DNA from: Paenibacillus sp. CAA11
Lineage (GTDB): Bacteria > Bacillota > Bacilli > Paenibacillales > Paenibacillaceae
Length of the DNA: 64,000 nucleotides
Reading direction: 5' to 3'
Assembly (NCBI RefSeq): GCF_003060825.1
Contig: NZ_CP028922.1
Span: 2,649,001-2,713,000 of the forward strand
Numbering within the stretch: position 1 is the stretch's first letter; every line of letters starts with the position of its first letter. Both the position numbers and the translations under genes were made by a program. The notes beneath the pieces are model-generated. The model was not told the origin of the DNA, made no database searches, and was given only the letters and a program-made list of their open reading frames with translations. Below are positions 8,083-15,995 of the stretch, one piece after another.

Positions 8083-8799
8083 TCAGTTTTTTTGAACAAA
8101 GTAGCTCTTGTACTCCCCTTGCTCATTAATTTCAAGACAATTCAGCCGTTTTCCATAAGCACATGCCCCATCAATACCGATTTTATCGTCATTGATCCAG
8201 ATCTCTTCACAATCATGCAGGTTGAGCACAGGCGTATGTCCAAAGACTACGGGCTTGTCCAGGTTGGTAGAATGGTTAAAAAAGGCTTCTCTAATCCATA
8301 TAAAATCCGACTTTGGCTGCTGCTTCCAATCCTTATAAGCAGGGTTAATCCCGGCATGCACGAATATATACTGCTCTGACTCATAATAAAGCTCCAAGCC
8401 ATCCAGAAACTCAAGATGATGAGCATAATTCTGCTTGATCCAGCCTTTTGCCTTCTCATATGTACTCGAATTATAGTTCTCTACGTCGATCTCATCTCCG
8501 TAATAGCTCTTAAGCGTATAAAGTGCACCATTTTTTAACCAGCGCTGGTCCTCATCACGAAGCAATGCATCCAGCATCATCTGATCATGGTTCCCCCTTA
8601 AAATAATGACCTTAGCTTCCTCTTGAAGACGAATCAACAGGTCAATGACCTCCCTGCTTCGCGGTCCCCGGTCTACATAATCACCGACCAAGACAAGGCG
8701 GTCCTCTGCAGAATTATAGTTCACCTGTTCCAATAAGTCACAGAACTCCTCATAGCATCCATGAATGTCACTGATCGCTAGTATTCTCAAGGGATTCAT
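8083..8799 (-). CDS. PPP-family metallophosphatase
   Basis: The protein has 238 residues and the full set of PPP-family metal and phosphate motifs: SDIHG (10-14), GDYVDRG (39-45), RGNHD (68-72), FVHAG and FGHTP. Members act either as serine/threonine protein phosphatases or as symmetrical diadenosine tetraphosphatases; sequence alone does not decide between them. No membrane segment is present. The start ATG is preceded by GGAGAGATG. The gene stands alone between an intergenic stretch and the terminator of the next unit. Confidence 0.88.
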   Translation of the reverse strand: MNPLRILAISDIHGCYEEFCDLLEQVNYNSAEDRLVLVGDYVDRGPRSREVIDLLIRLQEEAKVIILRGNHDQMMLDALLRDEDQRWLKNGALYTLKSYYGDEIDVENYNSSTYEKAKGWIKQNYAHHLEFLDGLELYYESEQYIFVHAGINPAYKDWKQQPKSDFIWIREAFFNHSTNLDKPVVFGHTPVLNLHDCEEIWINDDKIGIDGACAYGKRLNCLEINEQGEYKSYFVQKN

Positions 8800-8857
8800 C
8801 TCTCCTGCTGTAATAGTTTGGTAGATGGTTCATAGTTCTCTACTAGTTTAATTGTAC

Positions 8858-8885
8858 TAAAATTTAGAGGGGCCGTTAAGGCCCC
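8858..8885 (-). terminator. Terminator of the His/Lys-rich gene
   Basis: GGGGCC and GGCCCC enclose a TTAAC loop, followed on the minus strand by TCTAAATTTT. It is 17 bases past the stop at 8902. Confidence 0.8.
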
Positions 8886-8901
8886 GATCTTTAGCAGCTG
8901 A

Positions 8902-9126
8902 TTACCAGCCGCATTTACGGTGATGGTCATGATGGCGACGTTTAGGACAAGGATGGACTTCGAAGTGTACGAAGGATTTGTGGAACTTTTTCACTTTAGG
9001 CACATAGGTGACTTTTTTTACGAATGTCTTAACGTGCGTTTTAGTGAAGCATTTCAGTTTGCGGTGATGATGCTTCTTCCGCTTATGGCAGAATTCGAAT
9101 CCTTCATGGTCAAAAAATTTTTCCAT
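8902..9126 (-). CDS. Small His/Lys/Cys-rich basic protein
   Basis: The protein has 74 residues, counted from an ATG with AAAGGTGGT nine bases upstream. The longer frame upstream has no site. Composition is extreme: about a third is His, Lys or Arg, with clusters such as KRKKHHHRK and RRHHDHHRK and four Cys. I recognise no domain. Metal-binding or cross-linkable spore-coat proteins of Firmicutes often look like this, and a CATACATTA element matching the -10 of sporulation promoters lies about 40 bases upstream. A coat or other late-sporulation role is therefore an inference. It is a single-gene unit with its own terminator. Confidence 0.75.
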   Translation of the reverse strand: MEKFFDHEGFEFCHKRKKHHHRKLKCFTKTHVKTFVKKVTYVPKVKKFHKSFVHFEVHPCPKRRHHDHHRKCGW

Positions 9127-9166
9127 CTTCTCTTTACCACCTTTTGAGCGAATTTGAATTACAAAA

Positions 9167-9175
9167 TAATGTATG
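9167..9175 (-). promoter_or_regulatory. Sporulation-type -10 element candidate
   Basis: On the minus strand CATACATTA fits both the sigma-E (CATACAYT) and sigma-K (CATANNNTA) -10 consensus. It would start transcription roughly 35 bases before the ATG at 9126. No clear matching -35 is seen. Confidence 0.4.
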
Positions 9176-9258
9176 TTCTGTAGCCTCACGAGAAGACGGC
9201 TCCTGTACTTCTTTAAGTGATTTGGGCACTTTTTCCCCTGCAGCAGGGCACGAAGAAA

Positions 9259-9320
9259 TAAAAAAAACACTTGGTCTCCTTGCTGCTTCGGTGTGTACCT
9301 AAGCGGGGAGAATCCAAGCG
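9259..9320 (-). terminator. Terminator of the 57-residue gene
   Basis: CTTGG-ATT-CTCC pairs across a long loop with GGAG-A-CCAAG. A run of eight T follows on the minus strand. It begins just after the stop at 9339. Confidence 0.65.
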
Positions 9321-9338
9321 CTTCACTGTATATAGCGA

Positions 9339-9512
9339 TTATACAATTAGACGAGGGGTATTAGGACGATTTTTAGCCAGCCGAAGAATGGCTTCATACT
9401 GCGCTTTTGCAATTTTTCGCTGTCCGATCGATACATTGGAGTTGTTGACGATATTAGCCAGCTTCTCCAGCTCCTTATACTCGTGTGAAGTTACATTGAT
9501 TTTACTATTCAT
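9339..9512 (-). CDS. Small uncharacterised protein, 57 residues
   Basis: The short frame starts at an ATG with TAGGAGG upstream, an almost perfect ribosome binding site. The product is mostly helical and charged (EYKELEKLANIV, then QRKIAKAQYEAILRLAKN) and ends in TPRLIV. I recognise no family. The site and the terminator right after it support a real gene despite its size. It lies between a membrane protein gene and the His-rich gene on the same strand. Confidence 0.65.
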   Translation of the reverse strand: MNSKINVTSHEYKELEKLANIVNNSNVSIGQRKIAKAQYEAILRLAKNRPNTPRLIV

Positions 9513-9570
9513 CACACATCGCCTCCTAATTTTTACATTATAGATGAATCTACTCTATGTCTATAGGCAT

Positions 9571-10143
9571 CTATTTCATATTTCCGGGCTGCTTAATAGC
9601 ATCTTCATCGCGGTGCTGCTCCCCTTGCAATGAAGCTTCGGCTACATCACTCGGGTTCAGCTGGCGATCAAGTCCAAGATCTTTCTGCTGTCTTTCCCGT
9701 ATGTAAGATAACCCCGCAAAACCTGCAATAAAGGCAGCACTTACCTCTGCATAAACACTCTCACTTCCTGCCATCTCAACCGCTGTCTTAGCCAGTACAC
9801 CCGTTCCGATCCCTATCAGAATATCTCCAAGCAAACCAAGCTCAAGATAAACACGCTTACCCGAGCGAGACTCGTTTCTGGCTCCCAGAACAAACAAGAT
9901 CACGTCCAAGGGAATGAGCAGCACATATAAGACGGCCTTGCGCAACCCGTCGGCCCGCTTCCAGGTCATATTCCGAATATTCTCTATCCAGCCTCCCCGT
10001 TCATAAGGAATGACAAACAGAGGAAACTGAATCACCCCATTCTTCGAGTAATGGCCGATCAGTGCGCCGAGCAAGCTCATCAGTACGGATAAACGAAAGG
10101 TCGGCCAGAAATTAATCCAATCTGTGATCCCGTTCTCCATCAT
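9571..10143 (-). CDS. Uncharacterised membrane protein
   Basis: The protein has 190 residues. Four probable membrane segments are visible: about residues 15-30, 68-86, 102-120 and 130-150. Between the first two, a loop holds YERGGWIENIRNMTWKRADG, and the C-terminal 40 residues are polar. The pattern of the third and fourth segments (LGLLGDILIGIGTGVLAKTA) resembles DUF4257-type proteins of Bacillales, but I hold this loosely. CAGGAGAG precedes the ATG. No functional inference is possible from the neighbours. Confidence 0.65.
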   Translation of the reverse strand: MMENGITDWINFWPTFRLSVLMSLLGALIGHYSKNGVIQFPLFVIPYERGGWIENIRNMTWKRADGLRKAVLYVLLIPLDVILFVLGARNESRSGKRVYLELGLLGDILIGIGTGVLAKTAVEMAGSESVYAEVSAAFIAGFAGLSYIRERQQKDLGLDRQLNPSDVAEASLQGEQHRDEDAIKQPGNMK

Positions 10144-10230
10144 ACTCTCCTGCCTCCGAATTAGTGCCCTCTTTCAGACCTTGCTTTTAACATATTCCCT
10201 TGAACGCGGGTTCAGAATATAAATTTGCAC

Positions 10231-10260
10231 AAGAAAAAGAGAAGCTGTACAAGCTCCTCT
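10231..10260 (-). terminator. Terminator of the prohibitin-like gene
   Basis: AGAGGAGCT pairs with AGCTTCTCT (one G-T pair) around a 5-base loop, followed by TTTTTCTT on the minus strand, 18 bases past the stop at 10278. Confidence 0.85.
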
Positions 10261-10277
10261 TTGCCTTCATTCTTCAT

Positions 10278-11138
10278 TTAATTTTGCTTGCCGGTAATGG
10301 ATTCGATGTCAATGAACGGGGTGGCTCCTCCGGTAACGGATGGCAGTTTGCCGTCCCACTTCTCCAACGCTTTCTCCTGCACCTCGATTTGCTTTAACTG
10401 TACAAGCTCTTGCGTGACCTCTAGCTTCTTCAGTTTCAGCGCCTGCGCTTCAGCCTGAGCCTGAGCGATTTTCTGCTTAGCTTCAATTTCTACACGCTTG
10501 AGGTCATTCTCTGCCTTCAGCGCCTGCTGCTGGGCTACCTGCTTGGCTTCGATCGACTGATTAAACGCTTCTGAGAATTTAAAATTCACAATATTGATAT
10601 CTTTAACAGTCAAGTCGTATTTGAGCAGCCGCTTGGTTAAATGCTCTGAAATTTCCGTCGAGACTGCATCACGCTTTGCGATCAGATCCTCTGCCGGATA
10701 TTTGGCCGTCACTTCCTTAACAATCTCCTGAATGGCCGGATTAATAATGACGGAATCAAAATTACCGCCGATATTATTCATTAAATTAAATGCAGTATCC
10801 TTGTTCACCGAATAGTTCACCGCAACATGGGTTGAAACCGGCTGAAGGTCTTTGGAAGAGGCCGATGTATCCGTCTCTGTCTTGGTAACCTGAGTATTTA
10901 CCTGAATGACAGTCTGAATAAATGGCAGCTTCAGATGAATTCCCGGGGATAGCACGTTATCATTGAGCTTCCCGAAGGTTTTGTACAATCCAACATGACC
11001 ATATTGAACCTGTGCAAAGCTGTTAATCCCGATTAAGACCAATACCAAAGCTGCAACAATCCATCCAGCAGCTTTCCCGACGTTAACATTTTTCCCCGGC
11101 TTATTCGGTTTTGCTTCTGTCCCTGCTTGCATCTGCAT
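10278..11138 (-). CDS. Prohibitin/SPFH domain membrane protein
   Basis: The protein has 286 residues. It has one N-terminal membrane anchor (about residues 25-43) after a basic cytoplasmic leader. An SPFH/prohibitin domain follows (about 45-215), then a long Ala/Glu/Lys-rich coiled coil (about 195-265, for example AEAQALKLKKLEVTQ). Proteins of this group form large ring-like membrane scaffolds that organise microdomains and regulate membrane proteases. The size matches prohibitins rather than longer flotillins. The gene ends at its own terminator, and no partner NfeD-type gene is adjacent. Confidence 0.88.
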   Translation of the reverse strand: MQMQAGTEAKPNKPGKNVNVGKAAGWIVAALVLVLIGINSFAQVQYGHVGLYKTFGKLNDNVLSPGIHLKLPFIQTVIQVNTQVTKTETDTSASSKDLQPVSTHVAVNYSVNKDTAFNLMNNIGGNFDSVIINPAIQEIVKEVTAKYPAEDLIAKRDAVSTEISEHLTKRLLKYDLTVKDINIVNFKFSEAFNQSIEAKQVAQQQALKAENDLKRVEIEAKQKIAQAQAEAQALKLKKLEVTQELVQLKQIEVQEKALEKWDGKLPSVTGGATPFIDIESITGKQN

Positions 11139-11219
11139 TCCTCCATTATCAATAACATACTATATAAGAACTATATGGATATTTACGTTATTTAATAAAG
11201 AAAGGTCGCAGATTATATT

Positions 11220-11999
11220 CTAGTTTCTGGCAAGCCAGGCTCGATCATGACTCCAATTGACATCAACCGGCATTTCGAAGAAGTCACTGAGACGCTCTGC
11301 AGTGAGCATTTCCTTCGTCTGGCCACTTCCAAACACCTTGCCCCGGCGCAGAAGAAGCGCATGTCCAAATACAGGCAAAATCTCTTCCGTATGATGTGTT
11401 ACATACAGCATATGCGGCGCATCCGGCTGGCTTGAGAGCTCTTCAATGCTGTCCAGCAAACTCTCTTTGGATATAAAATCAAGTCCATTACATGCCTCAT
11501 CCAAAATTAGCAGCTTGGGGTTTGCCATCAGTGCTCTGGCAATGAGAAGCTTTTGCTTCTCCCCCTGGGAGCATGTTTGATAGCTGCGGTCCAGCAGATG
11601 CTGGCATCGCAGCTGCTTCATCAGCGCCTCTGCCTTCTCATAATCCTCTGCTGCAGGCTTCTCATATAAGCCAATCGAAGCATATTTCCCGCTGACAATT
11701 AGATCTTGAGCGGTATCCTTACCATACAATTTCTCTTGCAAAGATGAGCTTACCCAACCGATCGAGCGGCGAAGCTCCCGCATATCCACCGAACCAAGCT
11801 TGTGTCCCAGGACATAAATTTCTCCCTCCGAAGGCCAGATATATCCATTGATCATATTTAACAATGTAGTTTTACCGGATCCGTTCAGACCGAATAAGGC
11901 CCAGTGCTGCCCAGCATTCACTGTCCAATCAATGCCGCTTAACACAGTCTTACCCTCACGACGCCAAGTTACATTCTTCATCTCGATTACAGCCGCCAT
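11220..11999 (-). CDS. ABC transporter ATP-binding protein without adjacent permease
   Basis: The protein has 259 residues and is a complete nucleotide-binding domain: Walker A GLNGSGKTT (37-45), signature CSQGEKQ in place of LSGGQ, Walker B LLILDEACNGLD and an H-loop in YVTHHTEE. The overall pattern resembles the stand-alone YlmA/ModF-like ATPases. No membrane component is encoded nearby, so the transported substrate, if any, is unknown. The gene is divergent from the acetyltransferase at 12161. Confidence 0.85.
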   Translation of the reverse strand: MAAVIEMKNVTWRREGKTVLSGIDWTVNAGQHWALFGLNGSGKTTLLNMINGYIWPSEGEIYVLGHKLGSVDMRELRRSIGWVSSSLQEKLYGKDTAQDLIVSGKYASIGLYEKPAAEDYEKAEALMKQLRCQHLLDRSYQTCSQGEKQKLLIARALMANPKLLILDEACNGLDFISKESLLDSIEELSSQPDAPHMLYVTHHTEEILPVFGHALLLRRGKVFGSGQTKEMLTAERLSDFFEMPVDVNWSHDRAWLARN

Positions 12000-12101
12000 C
12001 TTGTCCTCCTGTAGTGCGTTAATATTACAAAGCTACTCCCCTTGTCCTGTTCTTGTCAAGAACGAAGGAAACACGGTGAACTTATAAAAATCCGCATGTC
12101 G

Positions 12102-12130
12102 TTGTGTTCAAGTTCAATTCTGCATAAAAT
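12102..12130 (+). promoter_or_regulatory. Sigma-A-type promoter of the double GNAT gene
   Basis: TTGTGT (12102-12107) and TAAAAT (12125-12130) are separated by 17 bases, 31 bases before the start codon at 12161. Confidence 0.5.
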
Positions 12131-12160
12131 ATAAATAAATGGAGATTAAGGAGGCCTATT

Positions 12161-13012
12161 ATGCTACGTTGTCAGTACAATTGGACACAGGTGAAGCAGC
12201 TGCAGCAGCGGGTTGAGGCTGCGGATCATATCGCTTTAAAGCTGAATTGGGATACGCTGCTTAAGCGAAAGGAGAACGAAGATCAGCTAGAATTCGCAAT
12301 CTGGGACAATAAGAATATGATTGCTTTTTTGGCGCTTTACCCTTTTGGAGACAAGATGGAAGTCAGTGGTATGGTTGACCCGGATTACCGAAGGCTTGGC
12401 CACGCGACAACCCTCCTTAAGGAGGCTCTGACAACAATACATAACAAAGGCTTCAGTGAAATCCTGCTCATCACCCCATCCAAATCCTCTTCCGGAAAAG
12501 CGTTTGTTGAAGCATCTGGTGGAAGCTTTTCGTTCTCGGAGCATCAAATGAAGTTTCTGGATAAAGACGCCATAAAGGATGCCCTGCCCAATCAAAGTTG
12601 CCAGATCAGAGAGGGAAAGCTCGAAGATAGAGAAGCAGTTATCAGCATGAACGTGCTAAACTTCGACTGTACAAGAGAGGAAGCCGAGAACTGGTACGAT
12701 GAACAGCAGCAGGAGGAAGGGTCCGTACTGTATGTAATGGAGACTAAGCAGGAGATCGCGGGGTCGCTCCGTGTCAGCACCAGCCAGAATGAGAGCCTAA
12801 TCTATGGTTTCTCAATTTTTCCGCATCTTCAAGGTCAGGGACTTGGCCGGAGATTTCTGCGCTATATCGTCGCTCAAGAGGCAATGCAGGGACGAGAGGT
12901 TCTGCTGGAGGTTGCTGTGACCAACGACAAAGCTCAGCACCTCTATCAGGCCTGTGGATTTCAATCCGTCCATGTACAAGATTACTATCGTCTTGACCAT
13001 CACCTTTTATAA
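12161..13012 (+). CDS. Tandem GNAT-domain acetyltransferase
   Basis: The protein has 283 residues and two GNAT folds. The N-terminal one (about 1-130) has the acetyl-CoA-binding turn DPDYRRLGHATTLL. The C-terminal one (about 145-283) has HLQGQGLGRRFL and the closing YQACGFQS segment. Both retain the Q/R-x-x-G-x-G/A pattern, so both may bind acetyl-CoA. The acceptor is unknown; the two-domain layout resembles mycothiol-synthase-like members, but that pathway is not expected here. AAGGAGG lies eight bases before the ATG. It is transcribed alone. Confidence 0.82.
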   Translation: MLRCQYNWTQVKQLQQRVEAADHIALKLNWDTLLKRKENEDQLEFAIWDNKNMIAFLALYPFGDKMEVSGMVDPDYRRLGHATTLLKEALTTIHNKGFSEILLITPSKSSSGKAFVEASGGSFSFSEHQMKFLDKDAIKDALPNQSCQIREGKLEDREAVISMNVLNFDCTREEAENWYDEQQQEEGSVLYVMETKQEIAGSLRVSTSQNESLIYGFSIFPHLQGQGLGRRFLRYIVAQEAMQGREVLLEVAVTNDKAQHLYQACGFQSVHVQDYYRLDHHLL

Positions 13013-13087
13013 CCGGATCATTTCTTTGACCCATGGTGGCATGATGCAGGCAAAATGAGGTACAATATAATCTAAATGTAAATATAA

Positions 13088-13123
13088 CGGCTCCGCTCTT
13101 CTTTTTTTATGAAGGCGGAGCCG
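13088..13123 (+). other. Strong hairpin in the leader of the methyltransferase gene
   Basis: CGGCTCCGC and GCGGAGCCG pair perfectly, with an inner CTTC/GAAG extension and a T-rich loop. It ends 20 bases before the start at 13144. No T-tract follows on either strand, so it is a leader structure or an imperfect terminator of the preceding gene. Confidence 0.55.
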
Positions 13124-13143
13124 ACGTTTGTTCATGTGGAAGG

Positions 13144-14019
13144 ATGGATCATGGCATGTATGTTGCAAATGACTGGCAAGACTATGAATTAATTGATACC
13201 GGCAGCGGTGACAAGCTTGAACGTTGGGGAGACGTTATTCTGCGTAGACCCGATCCGCAAATCATCTGGCCGATCGCTAATGAGACTGGGCTCTGGAAGA
13301 ATATTCATGGCCACTATCATCGCAGCTCCTCCGGAGGCGGTCAATGGGATATGAAGAAGCCGCTCCCCGAACGATGGACAGTTTCCTATGATCACCTCAA
13401 ATTTCATATTCGTCCAACCAACTTCAAGCATACCGGCTTGTTCCCAGAACAGGCCGCCAACTGGAGATGGATGATGGACAAGATTGCAGATGCGAAGCGC
13501 CCGATCTCGGTGCTTAATCTCTTCGCCTACACCGGCGGTGCCTCTGTAGCCGCAGCTTCGGCTGGTGCAAGTGTAGTTCATGTGGATGCAGCCAAAGGCA
13601 TGGTGCAGTGGGCCAAGGAGAATCTTCAGCTCTCCGGTCTTGGAGACCGGCCGGTCCGCTTCATTACGGATGACGTCTTCAAATTTGTACAGCGGGAACA
13701 GCGCCGCGGCAACCGTTATGATGCAATTATTATGGACCCCCCTTCCTACGGAAGAGGACCTGGCGGGGAAATGTGGAAGCTCGAGCAGAGCCTCTATCCG
13801 TTCCTGGAGTCCTGCCTCTCCATTCTGTCGGACAAGCCGCTCTTCTTCCTGATCAACTCTTATACGACGGGGATTTCCCCGACCGTGCTGCATAACATGC
13901 TGTCTATGACTGTGAAGAAAACATATGGCGGCCGGATTTCGGCCGGTGAACTGGGACTGCCAATCACGGCTTCCGGCCTGCATCTGCCTTGCGGAATTTT
14001 GGGCCGCTGGGAGGAATAG
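13144..14019 (+). CDS. Class I SAM-dependent methyltransferase (RlmI-like)
   Basis: The protein has 291 residues with a Rossmann-type methyltransferase domain: SAM-binding motif LNLFAYTGGAS (124-134), acidic VDAA (147-150) and the catalytic-site motif DPPSYGRG (198-205). The family transfers a methyl group from SAM to rRNA bases (RlmI/RsmI-like). The N-terminal part is shorter than in enzymes with a PUA domain. GGAAGG precedes the ATG at 13144; an ATG 12 bases on (MYVAND) is an alternative. The stop is two bases from the GTG of the pseudouridine synthase gene, so both form a translationally coupled RNA-modification pair. Confidence 0.85.
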   Translation: MDHGMYVANDWQDYELIDTGSGDKLERWGDVILRRPDPQIIWPIANETGLWKNIHGHYHRSSSGGGQWDMKKPLPERWTVSYDHLKFHIRPTNFKHTGLFPEQAANWRWMMDKIADAKRPISVLNLFAYTGGASVAAASAGASVVHVDAAKGMVQWAKENLQLSGLGDRPVRFITDDVFKFVQREQRRGNRYDAIIMDPPSYGRGPGGEMWKLEQSLYPFLESCLSILSDKPLFFLINSYTTGISPTVLHNMLSMTVKKTYGGRISAGELGLPITASGLHLPCGILGRWEE

Positions 14020-14021
14020 AC

Positions 14022-14750
14022 GTGGGAGAGGAAGCTTGCCCTAGAACCGTCAGTCAGCCCTCCATGCGCATTCTTTACGAGGATAATCACCTGTTAAGCG
14101 TGGAGAAGCCCGTAAATGTGCCGACCCAGGAGGATGCAAGCGGGGATCCCGATATGCTGACCCTTCTTAAGGAAGATCTGAAACACAGATATCAAAAGCC
14201 TGGCAATGTCTACTTAGGGCTTGTTCACCGGCTTGATAGACCGGTAGGAGGCGCTATGATCTTTGCCAAGACCTCGAAGGCAGCCTCACGTCTTTCGGAA
14301 GCGGTTCGCAGCCGAAGCTTTGAGAAGACGTATCTGGCCGTCATCCACGGAGCGCCCAAAGTCAGTCAAGGGCGGCTCACAGACTACTTACTGAAGGATG
14401 AACGGACCAATACCGTTAGTGTGGTTCCTAAAGGGACGCCTGGAGCCAAAGAAGCAATCCTGGACTATCGAATCCTAGGCACGGCGCAAGACGGCTATAG
14501 CTTGGTTCAGGTAGAGCTTCACACCGGACGTCCACACCAAATCCGCGTCCAGTTCAGCCATCGAGGATGCCCCCTGTACGGGGATCAGAAATACGGGGCA
14601 CAGGTGAACAAGCCCGGACAGCAAATCGCGCTGTGGTCCGCCTTTGTCGGTGTCCCCCATCCGGTTACGAAAGAGCCTGTGGAGCTGAAGTCTGCCCCTC
14701 CACAGCAATATCCTTGGAATCTATGGCCTGAGCGCACTCTTCAGCTGTAA
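14022..14750 (+). CDS. RluA-family RNA pseudouridine synthase
   Basis: The protein has 242 residues from a GTG that sits seven bases after GGAGG, two bases past the upstream stop. An earlier TTG lacks a site. Residues around GLVHRLDRPVGGAMIFAKT form the family's catalytic aspartate motif, and VELHTGRPHQIRVQFSHRG is the second RNA-binding signature. The enzyme isomerises uridine to pseudouridine in rRNA or tRNA; the target position cannot be predicted. No S4 domain is present. It is coupled to the methyltransferase gene just upstream. Confidence 0.88.
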   Translation: MGEEACPRTVSQPSMRILYEDNHLLSVEKPVNVPTQEDASGDPDMLTLLKEDLKHRYQKPGNVYLGLVHRLDRPVGGAMIFAKTSKAASRLSEAVRSRSFEKTYLAVIHGAPKVSQGRLTDYLLKDERTNTVSVVPKGTPGAKEAILDYRILGTAQDGYSLVQVELHTGRPHQIRVQFSHRGCPLYGDQKYGAQVNKPGQQIALWSAFVGVPHPVTKEPVELKSAPPQQYPWNLWPERTLQL

Positions 14751-14772
14751 ATTCTTCGCAGGTGCCATTAAC

Positions 14773-14812
14773 ACAAGAAGGGATGAGCAGAAATCTGCTC
14801 ATCCCTTCTTGT
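14773..14812. terminator. Perfect long hairpin between convergent genes
   Basis: ACAAGAAGGGATGAGCAGA is followed after two bases by its exact reverse complement: a 19-base stem between the end of the pseudouridine synthase gene and the end of the minus-strand acetyltransferase. No T-tract follows, but position and stability suggest a bidirectional transcript end. Confidence 0.7.
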
Positions 14813-14826
14813 ACCTTCATCCAAGC

Positions 14827-15285
14827 TCATCCTAGCTGTTTCGTCATAAACACGCTGTAGGGATCCTCTATGTAATCTGCAAATGGACCGCAGACTTCAA
14901 ATCCGAACACCGCATACAGCTTCCTAGCTGGCTCGAAAAAATCGGGGGATCCTGTCTCCAAGCTAAGCCGGCTATAACCACGTCTCCTAGCTTCTTCAAT
15001 AAGATGCTTAAGCAGCTGCCTAGCAACTCCCTTCCCCTGATGGGATGAGACTGTTCTCATAGATTTAATCTCTCCATGCTGGGCATCCAGCTCCTTGATA
15101 GCTATGCAGCCCAGGAGATCACCCTGCTCCCAAGCTGTCCAAAAGGTAATATCAGACTGTCTCAGCTCGTCTAAATTAAGAGCGTGCATACTTTCTTCCG
15201 GGGAATGGAGCGCCATCTCCCGGTGATGTTCCCTGATCAGCTCAGCCACTTCCGGGCTTGATAAATCATCCACTTTAATCAACAT
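14827..15285 (-). CDS. GNAT acetyltransferase, YsnE-like
   Basis: The protein has 152 residues from an ATG with GGAGTG upstream. Fourteen more in-frame codons upstream lack a site. Conserved stretches DITFWTAWEQGDLLGC, HGEIKSMRT, QGKGVARQLL and SLETGSPDFFEPARKLY match the Bacillus YsnE type closely from memory. The acetyl-CoA pocket is in HQGKGVAR. YsnE has been linked to indole-acetic-acid-related metabolism in plant-associated bacilli, but the substrate is not established. It is cytoplasmic. A MarR regulator gene lies just upstream on the same strand. Confidence 0.85.
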   Translation of the reverse strand: MLIKVDDLSSPEVAELIREHHREMALHSPEESMHALNLDELRQSDITFWTAWEQGDLLGCIAIKELDAQHGEIKSMRTVSSHQGKGVARQLLKHLIEEARRRGYSRLSLETGSPDFFEPARKLYAVFGFEVCGPFADYIEDPYSVFMTKQLG

Positions 15286-15395
15286 TGTATCACTCCGGTT
15301 GCCCTCATTAGTCTGCATCTTACGCATCTACGCCTTACAAGCGCGAAAGATCTGTAATCATTGTAAAGGTTACACTACCAAATCACAAACATAAG

Positions 15396-15812
15396 CTATT
15401 TCTGACTCGTGATCTTCCCCAGTAAGTATACAAGCAGCTGTTGATTATGTGTCGATATGCGGTCCAATACTTCGCCCAGAAAACGGCTGCGAACCTCCTT
15501 TCCCCGCTCCGCTTCCTCTTTCCCATGCTCGGTGATGGAGACCCACACAATTCTGCGGTCCGCTTCATCCCGTTCGCGGTGAATAAGTCCTCCCCGTTCC
15601 ATTCGATCAAGCAGCATCGTAACTGCCGCCGGTGTTGTTGCCAAATAGGGGATCATTTCCGATGGTTTCATCTTAGGCTGATCCCCGAGCAGTTCCAGCA
15701 CAGCAAGCTGCGATTCCGTTAAAGAAGGCGTAAGTTCACTTTCCATATGCATCTGGTAATCCTTCGTCAATTTGGACCATAGCTTGGCAAAATCGTCCGT
15801 ATACATCATCAT
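15396..15812 (-). CDS. MarR-family transcriptional regulator
   Basis: The protein has 138 residues and a winged-helix core: LTESQLAVLELLGDQPKMKPSEMIPYL then TTPAAVTMLLDRMERGGLIHRERDEADRRIVWVSIT, which is the recognition helix and the wing with the DR-R signature. MarR proteins are dimeric repressors released by small molecules. It lies upstream of the YsnE-like gene on the same strand (110-base gap), so that gene is a possible target, as is its own promoter. Confidence 0.9.
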   Translation of the reverse strand: MMMYTDDFAKLWSKLTKDYQMHMESELTPSLTESQLAVLELLGDQPKMKPSEMIPYLATTPAAVTMLLDRMERGGLIHRERDEADRRIVWVSITEHGKEEAERGKEVRSRFLGEVLDRISTHNQQLLVYLLGKITSQK

Positions 15813-15905
15813 CCCCCCAGTTATCGGGCACCTTAGCGCGTGATTGATTTGGCTTATTTTCGCGATCTAAGAAGCAAATTCCTGCTGCATGGCTTTAAAC
15901 GACAA

Positions 15906-15952
15906 AAGAAGAGCTATTCCTCGGAAATTTGATCCTTGGAATAGCTCTTCTT
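15906..15952 (-). terminator. Terminator of the parEC unit
   Basis: AAGAAGAGCTATTCC and GGAATAGCTCTTCTT form a 15-base stem with a 17-base loop. It lies 43 bases past the parC stop and is followed by TTTTG on the minus strand. Confidence 0.85.
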
Positions 15953-15995
15953 CGTCATTTATCGCACGTAGTATAGGGGAGGTGTAATGCTGGAA

